Assembly (NCBI GenBank): GCA_036924085.1
Contig: JAVGWX010000009.1
Span: forward strand, 57,826,331-57,890,330
Direction of reading: 5' to 3'
Origin: Ariolimax columbianus
Lineage: Eukaryota > Mollusca > Gastropoda > Stylommatophora > Arionidae
DNA: 64,000 bases
Shown here: in pieces, positions 31,891-43,196 of the stretch
How positions within the stretch are numbered: the stretch's first letter is position 1
How the letters are laid out: every line of letters begins with the position of its first letter
Position numbers and translations under genes: made by a program
Notes under the pieces: generated by a model
What the model was told of the DNA's origin: nothing
Databases searched by the model: none
What the model saw: the letters and a program-made list of their open reading frames with translations, nothing else

Positions 31891-32820
31891 TGTGTGTGTT
31901 GTCCGTTGTCTCTGAAGAAGGTCTTATAGTAGCAATGTAGGCTTCGTTATTGTTTTCGTCCCATCGCGGTATCTGAACCACTGTTTTATGACATTCATTA
32001 ATTTGCTTGTTTTCTTGCTTCAGTTTGTCTCAGTTAGGACGTCTTGCAGCACACCACTTCTTTGTAGTTATGCGTTGCCACCCGTTTTGATATATCCGTA
32101 AGCGGAGACAAGAGAAAAAAAAAAGCAAGAAAGAGTGAGAGAGAAATAGAGAGCGAACTTGAATTGGGGAAGGGGAGTAGGTAGGGTTGAATCAGAGCCC
32201 GAAGATTGTGGATTCGTTTGAAAAGGGAATATACGAGCTTTCAAATTGATGGAAATAATAGATTACTCTCCATGCGTTGTAACAACTGTTTGAACACCAG
32301 AAATGAATCTGAATTATCGTTCTTCGCTGGAGACCACGCCTATTGTCCTCTAATAACCAGCGCGGATCTCATCGGATATCTGGTCTCATGTCCATCCTGT
32401 CTGTCTTCCGTCCATCTAATTTTGCGCCTCAGACTTTGATTGCTGGTGGAACAAATTATTCTTGTAGAAAACACAGCATTTGCTTGTCTGTCTAGTGGTC
32501 TTTGGGGATGAGAACGTCAGTTTTTTGCTCTCCTCTTGGATAATTGCTGTCTGTTGTTTGTTTTTTTACAGAGACGAGACATTGCAGTGATGTTAGTTGC
32601 TAGCGAATGTTTGTTTATTTTTCAGTTGTACATACACCAAGGGGAGTGGAAGAACCCTTGCTTCCTCGTCCTTGTTCGAAGCTACTCTCGATGAGCTGAG
32701 TTAACTCAAGACGATTTTAGTTGGGGATGGGTTACATTGGCTCTTCTTACATCGCATAGTGTACTGTAGAAGTTGGACATCAGGCCTCCTGGATGAATTG
32801 CAATACAGCTCTTGTGTGAG
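31891..32820. other. No recognised feature
   Basis: Purine-rich stretch 32105-32190. Frame 32206-32439 is unassigned. Confidence 0.4.
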
Positions 32821-32827
32821 GCGGCGT

Positions 32828-33600
32828 CTTAATCAGTATGTTAAACCTGCCGCTGGCTTGATGTGTAGGTCTTGATCAGTATGTTAAACCTGCCGATGGC
32901 TTGATGTGTAGGTCTTGATCAGTATGTTAAACCTGCCGCTGGCTTGATGTGTAGGTCTTGATCAGTATGTTAAACCTGCCGCTGGCTTGATGTGTAGGTC
33001 TTGATCAGTATGTTAAACCTGCCGCTGGCTTGATGTGTAGGTCTTGATCAGTATGTTAAACCTGCCGCTGGCTTGATGTGTAGGTCTTGATCAGTATGCT
33101 TCACCTGTCCCTGACGAGAGGTGACATTTTGATCATTATATTCACCTGTCCCTGACGACAGGTGGGATCTTGATCAGTATGCTTCACCTGCCTCTGACGA
33201 GAGGTGAAATTTTGATCATTATATTCACCTGTCCCTGACGAGAGGTGGGATCTTGATCAGTATGCTTCACCTGCCTCTGACGAGAGGTGACATTTTGATC
33301 ATTATATTCACCTGTCCCTGACGAGAGGTGGGATCTTAATCAGTATGCTTCACCTGCCCCTGACGAGAGGTGAAATTTTGATCATTATATTCACCTGTCC
33401 CTGACTAGAGGTAGGATCTTGATCAGTATGTTTCACCTGCCCCTAAGAGGTGAAATCATGGATCATTATATTCACCTGTTCCTGATTTCAGGTGGGATCT
33501 TGATCAGTATGTTTCAACTGCCCCTGACGAGAGGTGGGTTCTTGATCAGTATTTTGCCTGACCAGACGTGAGTCTACACCCCATTGAGGTATATAGGTCT
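32828..33600 (-). repeat. Two-part array inside a CAA repeat
   Basis: 32828-33090 has about six 43-bp units (GATCAGTATGTTAAACCTGC, GCTGGCTTGATGTGTAGGTC). 33087-33540 has dimers of about 82-85 bp made of CAGTATGCTTCACCTG and CATTATATTCACCTGTCCC halves, each ending CTGACGAGAGGTG. The right end (CAGTATTTTGCCTGACCAG, 33547-33566) is the terminus of the minus-strand CAA repeat also seen at 35860-35885 and 59570 kb-region. The array unit corresponds to that element's end segment. Confidence 0.85.
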
Positions 33601-33667
33601 GAAGAATAAAGGCCGTTCCTACAATCACCACGTATTCGGGCTAATTTGTAATTTCACCCTCGATAGA

Positions 33668-33756
33668 ATGGAACGCTAGTCCATATCTTGGCTCGAGCCT
33701 GTGTCTTTAAACTATGAGACATGTACTTTAACCGCTCATCCGCTCTCTCCTATGTA
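33668..33756 (-). mobile_element. tRNA-like SINE head
   Basis: The minus strand reads AGAGCGGATGAGCGGTTAAA (A-box) and ACACAGGCTCGAGCC (B-box), spaced as in a tRNA. The body after it is unlike SINE-A to D. It is a short, decayed copy. Confidence 0.5.
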
Positions 33757-33849
33757 TTCACTCCCACGTACAAACGAGCGCTTTCATCTCAACACTGTGT
33801 GTGCATACAATATACACCGGGAAGTTGAAATAAAATGTAATCTAATTTG

Positions 33850-34255
33850 ACGACATGGGCTATAACACCAGTAACAAGGAAGAAAATTGGAGCGTTCGAA
33901 ACAAAATGTTACAGAAGAATCCTAAAAATTCCTTAGTTATAGAAAGTGACTAATAAAACCATCCTAGAAGTCCTGACAGTTGAAGAAAACTGGCTCATAA
34001 ACAATGTTATGTTTATGAAATTGAATTTTTTTCGACCACGTCAAACGTCATGACGAACTGGAAAAAACGGTCCTGGAGGGCATTGTACCTGGAAGGCGAC
34101 TTAGGGGTCGACCAATCCGAAGGGGGATACAAGATATCAAGGATACTCTAAACATGAACATGGAGCAGGTGGGAAGATTGACTGCAGATCGAGATTCATA
34201 TCTGCTGGCTGTGATGTGAGCGACGTTCTACAAAGGACATGCAACATGATTATGA
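33850..34255 (+). pseudogene. RTE-like LINE C-terminal relic
   Basis: Same family as 10563-11121: GAFETKCYRRILKIP, VEENWLINNV, FFDHVKRHDELEKTVLEGIV, PGRRLRGRPIRRGIQDIKD and ATFYKGHAT at the end, with ACATGATTATG tail. It has at least one frameshift (T-run at about 34026) and stops, so it is older than the 10.6-kb copy. Confidence 0.85.
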
Positions 34256-34335
34256 ATATAACGATTCTGTTAATACAGAACATGTTACTTTTTTTTACTC
34301 CTCGCATATTTATACGCGGACTAACTTTTAAGTAT

Positions 34336-34336
34336 G

Positions 34337-34407
<71 letters not shown>
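34336..34407. repeat. (TA)n microsatellite
   Basis: About 70 bp of TA dinucleotide. Confidence 0.98.
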
Positions 34408-34411
<4 letters not shown>

Positions 34412-34519
34412 TGCTACTGTGATGAACTGAATACAGCTGGGGAGAGATGCCAGACTCACTCACACGCTGAGTGTTGTCCATACGACCTCTTGTGGTTATC
34501 GAAAAGGCACGACAAACTG

Positions 34520-34735
34520 CGTTAGATGCCTTCCCACCTTTCTACCCTGCGGGTTACATGTTTACGGAAAGGCTTCGGTGGTAACCCTGAGGCAAAATCT
34601 GCATCCTATGCTATCTCCAGTCGTCTCGATGAATGTCTTGCCACTGGCAAAAGGTAGCTTAGGCTCTGTGAGTGAGGTTGACAAAAGGCGCAGTTTCTTC
34701 CTCACTTTAATCCAAATCTCCGCGCAAGTCACCCA
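34520..34735 (+). mobile_element. Diverged SINE-C 3' half
   Basis: GCATCCTATGCTATCTCCAG, TCGTCTCGATGAATGTCTTG and CCACTGGCAAAAGGTAGCTT match 61.72-61.79 kb; TGAGTGAGGTTGACAAAAGG continues the body. The head is too diverged to confirm. Confidence 0.6.
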
Positions 34736-35248
34736 TTTCAGCGGACACAGCAAGAGATACGACTGTCCACACGTCTGAACAAAGAGAGTGGTCTTCATCA
34801 CTTGTGATGGACAAAAAAACAAACAAACTATATTACCCAGGCCTCTGTTCTCTGTAAAACCAAAGTTATCAATACGAACAATCTCGTACCATTCTCACAA
34901 ATAGGATGGGTTAGAGTGGAGATCAGAGGTCTAAATCTCACTTAATGGATGCCTGACTTCTTTAACCTTGTCCCGGAGCCAGACTTAAAATCATATTAGT
35001 GTACTCGTGGTCCCAACAGACGCATGACTAATGGAGCCGTTTACTTAAAACAGCACCGAAACGCGTTACTTGCGACCAAAATGATGCGCTTTCTTGGCTG
35101 CCCATTTCTCGGTGGTTTGTCTGGACAAGGAATTTTAGACACACGGCCAGTGAGTTAGGTGCGACTCGCCAAGCTTTGCCCTTGGCCCGTTGCGGGAATG
35201 GCTTGGTAGTGTGGGTTAATGTGATAACATTTTCAGATTATGTGCGTT
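34736..35248. other. No recognised feature
   Basis: No gene or repeat family was recognised. Confidence 0.4.
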
Positions 35249-35597
35249 GAACTATTAAACAATGAGTTCCGGAGATTTTTAACCGATCGGTGACATATTA
35301 AAGAAAACTATATTTGAAATCAACCCCCCCCCCCCCCCCCCCCCCCCGGCGCATATTACATTATCAGAGAAAACACTCTTACGTATATTTGAACTCTAGA
35401 GTTACTTCTTGTTGTTGTTGGCGATGAACTATTAAACAAGGAGTTCCGGAGATTTTTAACCGATCATTGGAGTGCTCGGTGACATATTAAAGAAAACTTT
35501 ATTTCAAATCAACTTTCTCCCTGCGCATATTACATTATCAGAGAAAACACTCTTACGTATATTTGAACTCTAGAGTTACTTCTTGTTGTTGGCGAAT
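35249..35597. repeat. 177-bp tandem duplication with poly-C difference
   Basis: Two adjacent copies: 35249-35425 and 35426-35597. Both carry GAACTATTAAACAA, GAGTTCCGGAGATTTTTAAC, CGGTGACATATTAAAGAAAA and GCGCATATTACATTATCAGA. The first has a C-run of about 24 at 35324-35347 where the second has TTTCTCCCT. The second contains an extra ATTGGAGTGCT. Confidence 0.95.
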
Positions 35598-35910
35598 GCC
35601 CGCAATGAGTATGTTACTCTCTTGTGCGCCCTGAAAAGGGAGCGTTAAGTGGCGGGTTGCAGTAGCTTTCCTCACATCCCGAGCGTGCTGATGAAGGTTG
35701 ACCGATGTCCTCCATCTGGTTGTGCTATGCTTGGCTTCATCTGCGTGTCACTCGCTACTACGGGGATCACGTCGATCCCTCACCTCTTTAGCCAGGATGC
35801 CATGACAACAGCCCGTTTCCAGGTAGGGCTACACGGAAGCCGAGGTGAGGGTCTTGGCCAGTATGTTTTGCTTGACGAGACGTTAACCTTCCTCCCCTTA
35901 GAGAAACTTA
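35590..35910 (-). mobile_element. CAA repeat copy, reverse
   Basis: Starts at TTGTTGTTGGCGAATGCCCGC (minus-strand CAA tail), then AAGTGGCGGGTTGCAGTAGC, GAGCGTGCTGATGAAGGTTG, CTACTACGGGGATCACGTCG, and ends GCCAGTATGTTTTGCTTGACG and GAGACGTTAACC. Full-length for the family, about 310 bp. Confidence 0.85.
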
Positions 35911-35984
35911 ACTATGACAATCATACATATGTTTGAAAATGAAGATAGGCGAATAATCCTGTCAGTCATACATATATTCCGGTA

Positions 35985-36265
35985 TTCCGTGGCGAAGTGG
36001 TTAAGCCGTCGACCTCGTGATCAGGTGGTGTGAGTTCGACTCCGGACTGCGCTGTCTTTTTCACAGGTGCTTGCTGCGGAGTTCCCTGCATCTCGTAGTC
36101 GCCCCCTAGTAGGCTTGTCCTTGACTTGCCACTGGGGTCAGGCGACACGAGACGAGAGAGTGTGAATAAAAAGTAGCGGAGTTAATCCTTACTAAAAATA
36201 ACGCTTGCAAAATTAATTATGCCTTCATCGTCTACGATGGACGGCGTCCTCTGCCTTTGCCTTGC
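35985..36265 (+). mobile_element. SINE-B, forward copy
   Basis: tRNA-like head: TTCCGTGGCGAAGTGGTTAA (A-box) and GTGTGAGTTCGACTCCGGAC (B-box). The body has CATCTCGTAGTCGCCCCCTA and GACTTGCCACTGGGGTCAGG, and the 3' end CATCGTCTACGATGGACGGC followed by a CCTTTGCCTTGC repeat. A reverse copy is at 43.2-43.49 kb. Confidence 0.9.
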
Positions 36266-36365
36266 ATATTTGAATTTAAGAGACGGTTAAATATGACAAT
36301 CATACATGCATTTGAACTAAAGAGAGAGAGAGAGAGAAAGATAGAGAGAGCTAAATCTGACTATC

Positions 36366-36640
36366 ATATATATATATATTTTTTCTTCTTTTTTATTTGC
36401 TTTCGCCTTATTTCTCTATTCCACGAGGCGGGTGTGCGTTGCACTGTGGATTTTATTTTGCGCCTGTCGGCCCAGTGCATCCGACTTCAGCAAGCATTTT
36501 ATGTAAGGGTCTGCGTCCTCCTGTATTTTCTAAGGGTTTGCTTCCCCGGGGTAACGGCCGGTGCTGTGATGGGGATCGAACCCAGCACCTTCGGATTGTG
36601 AGCCGTGCCACTTAACCACTAGGCTACGCCGTCCTCTATA
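36366..36640 (-). mobile_element. SINE-A, reverse copy
   Basis: Tail to head on the plus strand: TTCTTCTTTTTTATTTGC, CGCCTTATTTCTCTATTCC, GCCTGTCGGCCCAGTGCATC, then B-box complement GGGGATCGAACCCAGC (about 36572-36587) and the A-box complement near 36613. An imperfect ATATATTT repeat at each edge may be the TSD. Confidence 0.9.
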
Positions 36641-36774
36641 CATATATTTGAACCAACGAAAGACAGCTAAATGTGACAATCATACATGTATTTGCATTTT
36701 AGAGAGCATGTTCAATACATCAGTAATAGATTTATTTGAAATATATTCTTCAGAGGGACAGTCACGTCTGACAA

Positions 36775-37045
36775 TCATGCGTTTATTTGGCTTGGCTTGG
36801 CTTCGTTCGTTCTCAATCTCCCGCTACCAAACCCTAAAAAGGATTAAGTAGCAGAATGTAGTCTAGATAACGGAATGCGTTGTGTCGTAATTTACAGCTT
36901 GACTGCGACATTTGCACCTTTCGGTCCAACACCGACTTCAACAAGCATTTTTTGAGTACCGGGTTAGCCTTTCCTTCGATCTTCGATCCCTTCTCCTTAG
37001 CCTGTCTGCTCTGTTGCAGCCTGTTATCCAGGATCACCTCTACAG
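36775..37045 (-). mobile_element. SINE-E, reverse, 5'-truncated
   Basis: TTGGCTTGGCTTCGTTCG tail, GTTCTCAATCTCCCGCTACC, GCGTTGTGTCGTAATTTACA, GCACCTTTCGGTCCAACACC, CCTGTTATCCAGGATCACC. It stops before the head unit. Confidence 0.9.
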
Positions 37046-37589
37046 TTTATTCCACATAAATATATTTTAACTTAAGAGAGACGGTTACGTCTGACAGTCA
37101 TAGGTTTTTTAACGCTGAAAGAGTCACTTAAATTTATCAGGCATACGTATATGTGAATGGTAGATAGCGTATTACATCTGACAGCCGTACGTTTATTTGT
37201 AAGTAAAGGGAGACAATGAATCTCATATTAAATCCGATAATCTGACATATTTGTAACTTAAGAGGGACCGTGAATAACAGATTCAGTCTGACAATCTGAC
37301 ATATTTGCAATTTAATAGTTAGTCCCATAACGTACACTGTTATATGTGTTGAAATAATTATCGACCACACCGTAATAGCTTAATCTAATCAAATTTCGAC
37401 TGATTCTGGACAGGCCATTGACAAAAAAAAAATGTACAGAAAAACGGAGTTTAAAACAAAAAAGTATGTACTTGTTCCGCTTGTCGACAACGTGCCCCAG
37501 CGTGAATCCGTTCTTCTGAAGATCTGGCCTGCCCACCGATGTTTTTAGCTTTGTTTACGTGAACGACTGCAACACACGCCTATGACAAT
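37046..37589. other. Degenerate CATACATATTTG-type repeats
   Basis: From about 36280 to 37320 the phrases TCTGACAATC, CATACRTATATTTG and AAGAGAGACGGTTA recur at irregular intervals of roughly 60-90 bp (for example 36290, 36660, 36760, 37090, 37165 and 37255), interrupted by two SINEs. It seems to be an old, diverged tandem array. Confidence 0.5.
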
Positions 37590-37725
37590 TCCTTCTTATT
37601 CCTCTTTCCTCTACTCTCATTCTTGTGCATTTCAGCGTCAGATTATGAAGAGGTTTCTTGACCGGGCCCTAGTATATGTTTCGTACATTGGGAGCTCCAC
37701 TGCTTCTGTTATTTCTGTGTGCATT
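37590..37725 (-). mobile_element. LINE 3'-end fragment
   Basis: CAGCGTCAGATTATGAAGAG, CTTGACCGGGCCCTAGTATA and ACTGCTTCTGTTATTTCTG match the terminal region at 21.24-21.35 kb. No catalytic sequence. Confidence 0.75.
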
Positions 37726-37739
37726 TGCGTGAGCGACTT

Positions 37740-38835
37740 TCGACTCTTTATCAATCAATCAATCAAAGCCTGTCGCTCCTCTCGAAGCATAGGCCATCGA
37801 CAACATCTCGCCAGCGTACACGACCCTTTGCTGCTTTTTCTGCCTAAATCTCCAGGTGTCATTATTTAATTTTAGCTCCTTCTCTCATTCTCTTATCCAC
37901 GTATGTGTGGGTTTATCTCTCTCTCTCTCTTCTCTGAGGATGCCATGTAAGAGTCTGTCTGGCTATTTTCTTCGCCTAATTTCTTGTTCCAATGCCTGTT
38001 GTTGGCTTCTTTCCCACAGGTCTTCATTCCTCACCATGCCCTGCCACTTTATGCCCATTATCCCTCGTTGGCATATCTTAACGAAGGACTGGAGTCTTTG
38101 TTGTATGGCGTTGGTGGTTCTCCATGGCTCCGCTCCATACAGCGACAGCGACTTGACACTTCTGTTGAATAATTTAATTTTGGTGTGAATCTTGATATCT
38201 CTAGAGCTTCATATATTGTTTAGTGTCAGGAATGCCCCTCTTACCTTTCCAAGTCTGATCCTTACACCTGTACCTCCTGATGTGTCTATTGTGCTGCCTA
38301 AATAGGTCAAGGTATCCACTTCTTCCAACAGCTCTCCATCCACCATGATTGTTTCTTTGCTGTTAGTGTTGAGTTTAAGGAGCTTGGTTTTCTTCCTGTT
38401 GATATTCAGTCCGAGTTTGGCCGATTGTTCTTTCACCCTATCAAGTTTCTCTGCATTTGACTATGACTGTGTTACAACAGTACCAGATCATCTGCGTAGT
38501 CCAGGTCCTCCAATTGTGACAAAAGTGTCCACCGAATACCAGTTTTTTTGGGCCTTCGATTGATGTCTACATTATCCAATCTATAGCCAACAAGAACAGG
38601 AAAGGTGAGAGCAGGCATCACTGTCTCACCCATGTTTGCACGCCGAAGCGGTCAGTCAGTACTCCCTCAAGTACCACTCTACTAACTGTGTCTTTGTACA
38701 TATTGTGGATGAGGGTTGTGCACTTCTTTGGTATCCCATATTGTCTGAACAGTTGCCATAGAGTACTTCGATCCACACTGTCAAATGCCTTTTCATAGTC
38801 TATAAAATGTGCATATATGGATGATTTCTTTATTC
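37740..38835 (-). pseudogene. LINE reverse transcriptase relic with YADD
   Basis: Minus-strand order: HFIDYEKAFDSVDRSTLWQL (38752-38815), FRQYGIPKK, VLEGVLTDRFGV, LSPFLFLLAIDWIM (38560-38600), DLDYADDLVLL with YADD at 38487-38498, LNINRKKTKLLKLNTNSKET, LTYLGSTIDTSGG (38285-38325), ALYGAEPWRTT near 38120 and a WHPQ - GRP-like C-terminus then GEML*MAYA near 37800. Palm motifs A, B and C are present but separated by frameshifts and stops. No endonuclease was found. Confidence 0.85.
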
Positions 38836-38861
38836 ATTGTATTTGTATAACCTTGCTTTCG

Positions 38862-40205
38862 GAGGTGTTCTATCTGGTGATTGGCGTTTCGGGTGTCCCG
38901 AGCCATTTGGTTTGCTGTCTCTTGATGAAGTCTAGCACTGATGTTGTATCCACTTGACTACTAAAATATTCGTTTCTGATTCTATCCAATCTTGTTACTC
39001 CAAGCATTCGTCTCTATTATTACTGTTTCTTTTATCTTTATTAAAGTCCAATTCTGGACTCCTAGGAATAGAGTGTTGTGCAGCGTTCTTTTTGTATCTA
39101 TTGTCAAGTGTTTACATTTTAATATCGGAGATATTTGTCCACTGTTTTGACCTGCTTTATTACATATGTTTTGGATTTCGGTATCGCCTTTTCCATCTGC
39201 TGAGATTATGTTACCCAGGTACGTGAAATCATTCATCTGTTTTACTTGTTGGATTTGTATGAATATTGTGGTTTTTATTCTTTTCTCGCAATTGCCATAA
39301 CTTCGGGTGTCTGAATGTTGATTTTCATGCTGCAATCCGCACAGACCTGATTACGCTTGTTGGTATGTTCAGGCAGTTTTTTTTTCTCCCTAAGGCTGCT
39401 ATTAGTGCTTGGGCATAAGTAATAAGAAGTTCATTTAATTGTTCACTGAGGTTCTTTCTCTTACTTTATGTTGATTGGTTTTAATTGTTAACAAAAATAT
39501 ATATTTCGTCTATAAAGATAATAATCAGTATAGTACACATCCTTGCCGGGCACTGGATTTAGTATGACATTATTCTGGCTATCCTGTCTTTGTTCTTGCG
39601 GCACATCTAACATGACATTATTCTGGCTATCCTGTCTTTGTTCTTGCGGTACATCTAATATGACATTATTCTGGCTATCCTGTCTTTGTTCTTGCGGCAC
39701 ATCTAACATGACATTATTCTGGCTATCCTGTCTTTGTTCTTGCGGTACATCTAATATGACATTATTCTGGCTATCCTGTCTTTGTTCTTGCGGCACATCT
39801 AACATGACATTATTCTGGCTATCCTGTCTTTGTTCTTGCGGTACATCTAATATGACATTATTCTGGCTATCCTGTCTTTGTTCTTGCGGTACATCTAATA
39901 TGACATTAGTCTGGCTATTCTGCCTTTGTTCTTGCGGTACATCTAACATGACATTATTCTGGCTATCCTGTCTTTGTTCTTGCGGTACATCTAATATGAC
40001 ATTAGTCTGGCTATTCTACCTTTGTTCTTGCGGTACATTGACTATTTACACGAAGTCATTTTGTAAGTTTATGAAACGTTTGTTTACTCCATAACTTTCT
40101 AATGTTTTCCACATTTGGTATCTAACTATTGACCCGATCGAATGCGTTCTCCTTATCATAATGTAACATACATTTGGGCATTCAGTCGCTTCTTATCGAC
40201 TGTAC
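38862..40205 (-). pseudogene. LINE relic carrying a 48-bp array
   Basis: Same family as 21.2-23.0 and 48.0-48.6 kb. Minus-strand: DKENAFDRVNS (40130-40165), LWKTLESYGVNKRFINL (about 40055-40110), the array, a TDYYLY segment near 39510, QMNDFTYLGNIISADGKGD (39190-39245), SPILKCKHLTIDTKRTLHNT (about 39080-39140), then the C-terminus near 38880-38990 (TTSVLDFIKRQQTKW-like). The array splits palm motif A from motif B. Confidence 0.8.
39555..40045. repeat. 48-bp array with alternating variants
   Basis: About ten units. On the minus strand each encodes sixteen residues, VPQEQRQDSQNNVMLD. Variants alternate for the first six: CGGCACATCTAACATG (39597, 39693, 39789) and CGGTACATCTAATATG (39645, 39741, 39837), a 96-bp higher-order period. 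The last units carry TTAGTCTGGCTATTCT. All are in frame with the LINE. Confidence 0.97.
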
Positions 40206-41795
40206 GATGGTTTTCTCTGACTGCAAGCCTTCTTAGGTCGAAGGACTTTTTATCGCTACACTAGAGTTCCCAAGCATAAATGCCGACTATCTCTTAATGG
40301 TCCTCTAGCCTGCGATACAGTTGACTAAGAGACTGGTTGAAAATAGCGGACCTCCATAGGAGGTTGGAACCGTAACGCACAACACAATCAATTTGAATTT
40401 CTGAGCTGAAGCATATACATATTTCCAAAGACATTTCTTACACTGTAAAAGGGTTACTTAGCCTGCATTTTTTTAAAGGGAGCCCCACGTCACAGCAGAC
40501 AGCCACTGGTTGGGAATTACATGTTACAAAATTTAGGGTATTACGCCACAGCGTGTTAATGGTTGGGTATCCGGTTTTATTTCTCCCTGAGATTCAATCC
40601 GTAACCATAAGCCAGGTACTAATTTACAGCTGGATCGTTTGGAGAGTAAAGGTGTCGTGAGTTGAACTCCGTACCTTGACCGTGAAATACAGTTGCTTTA
40701 CCTCTACGTTAATTGTGACTAAATAGCCAGTGAACCAGTTTTTCGAAGTATAGAAAACGGAAATAGAATTGATTAATTGATTGGTGATATATATCTACGA
40801 GACACGGGGCACTGTCAGTTGAAGCGGGGCTATGTACGAGAAAAACTAATGAAAACGGATCTTGTCTGCGACATAATGAAATGTATATTAATATTAGTGG
40901 AGGGCAAAAAATATACAATGTGCGTAGGTAATGGATATCAAAGAGATGCTAAAATGCAACAAAAATTATAATAATTGTAAACAACTTTAGTAAACCCTAA
41001 TGTTCACACAATGTTTTAAAAATTGGGCTCATCTATGAAAGTCTATTTTACTTGAGTTATGATTGGCTTGTGCGGCTGCAGTAGAAATTGTGAAGTCCTG
41101 CTCGCATGGATCATTTGTATATACATTTAATAGAGCTACTTAAACTGTGAGCTAGAGTGTTACAACATTTAACACTGGACTATAAGACTTCCTCAAATCA
41201 AAGCGCTAAAACTTACGTTAAACCTAAAATCATATATATTTATTTATTACAAAAAGAGTAATAGTTACACATTGATAAAAACCTAACCCAACTTACTACA
41301 CAAATATGAATTTTTCTAACTTAGTGAATATTATTATGAACTGGATGGAATCCCTGAAACTATAAAACCCAGTTCTGTAGTCTAATCTAATATGCATATA
41401 AAACGCTATACAAATCTTGTTCTATCTACTTAAATACTCTTTTGTCTGGATTCTCGTGTGTCCATTTTGGCAGTTGGTGCTGATGTTGATCTCTAATGGT
41501 CGCCGGTTCTGCCTGCGCCGTGTTATGAGAGCTTCTTGATATATACGTGTTTGTGCTCTCTGATACATCTCACTGTATATCTGCATGCGTACGTTCTCTC
41601 TTATCCTTTGCCCCCACAGATCCGAGCGTTCACTGTGGAGACTCCAGATACGTTCTCTTTACTCTATATGCATACATTCTGTTATCCTTCTTTCCCACAG
41701 ATTAGAGCTTTCGCTGTGGAGACTATAGATTTTTTCTCTCTGCTATCATAAAAGGCTACGATTTAACTCGAAAAGGCACAAAAACAATGTCCCTG
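40206..41795. other. No recognised feature
   Basis: AT-rich. A GATTCAATCCGTAACCATAA segment near 40591 could be a decayed reverse tRNA-like head. Two similar phrases, CAGATCCGAGCGTTCACTGTG (41620) and CAGATTAGAGCTTTCGCTGTG (41699), lie about 80 bp apart. Confidence 0.4.
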
Positions 41796-42708
41796 GAGTA
41801 TAATGAACGAGTCTTCTAGATCTGCTCTCGAAATCAAATCCACACAAATTTACCCTGCTCTGTCTTTTATGGACATTGATCATCTACCGCAAACTGAAAT
41901 GAATTTGAGCATAGATGATACTTCCACTGAGCAGAAAACTAGGGCCGCCATTGACTTACTCTCAAACGAAAAGCAAAGATATACAAAGCTGGCGGATTAC
42001 TCAGTTGTTTTGCGAAATGTGGAAGAAAATGAGCATCCCACGTGAATTCAAAGTTGCGTCCATTGTTCATATACATAAGCGTAATGGTAGTACACAAATA
42101 TGTGATAATCACATTGGGTCATCTCTGCTGTGCGTAGGAGGAAACGTGCTTGCAACAATACTTCTCCCCTGGCTAAATATTCACCTGGGGCAGGGGTTAC
42201 TGCCCTGGACTCAAAACCATGAAAGAAAGACCGATAGGGCCATCAATATAATCTTTGCTGCAAAGTAGATCCAAAAGAAATGCTAAAAATAGAATGTTTC
42301 TCTCAATACGCCGTTTGTGGTCCTCACTAAGGCTTTTGATAGCGTAAATCGAAACGGTATGTGGAGAGTTAATGCCAAGTTTTCGTACCCGGCAACACTT
42401 GTTGCAATGGTGTGACAATTTCATGATGACAAGCGTTACCAGAGTTATTGACCAGGGAAACTACTCTGTCCCCTTTTCTGTGACTAACAGTATGGAGCAG
42501 GGACGCATACTATCCCCGGTTCTTTTCAGTATTTTGTTTTCTTCCATGCTGTGGAATGCTTATAGCGATTGCAACGTTGGAGTTGAACTTCACTATCGCA
42601 CTGGGCTATTCAAGGCGGGCTATTCAATCTTAGAAGGTTCAAGACCAAAACCAAAATCCACAAGGTAAATGTACGTGATTTACTTTATGCGGATGACTGC
42701 TTTAAATT

Positions 42709-42880
42709 CACAAACAGAGGGTTACATGCACGAATGCATGGATCGGTTCATCGTGGTCTCAGTCACACAAACAGAGGGTTACATGCAAGAATGCATGATC
42801 GGATCGTCGTGGTCTCAGTCACACAAACAGAGGGTTACATGCAAGAATGCATGGATCGGTTCTTCACAGCTTATGAAAAC
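42709..42880. repeat. 57-bp triplication just after the YADD box
   Basis: ACAAACAGAGG occurs at 42710, 42767 and 42823 (spacings 57 and 56), with GTTACATGCA, GAATGCATGGATCGG and GGTCTCAGTCAC in each. A fourth partial start is at 42902. The duplicated piece corresponds to the LINE segment reading TEGYMQECMDRF. Confidence 0.95.
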
Positions 42881-43196
42881 TTCGGCCTAATCATCTCTAT
42901 CACACAAACAGAGGTTCTACATCAATCGGTTCCACTGTCTAATAAATGTTAACAGATTTACCTACCTTGGCAGTACTCATCTCAAGTTATTCACATAGAT
43001 GATAAGGTGAATACAGAAATAATTTGAACAAGTTCCACATTTGGTAGACTTGATAGTAAAGTGTGGGATAGGTGAGCAATCAGGATTCAAATACAACTGA
43101 AGGTCTATGCTGCATTTCTACCTACCCTCTTATATTCGTGTGAGACCTGGACCGTCTATAGCCATCATGTCGGAAAATTAAACCACTTTCACATGA

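Noticed and set aside
39488..40094. 153- and 183-codon repetitive frames
   Set aside because: 48-bp array in a LINE relic, open on both strands by periodicity.
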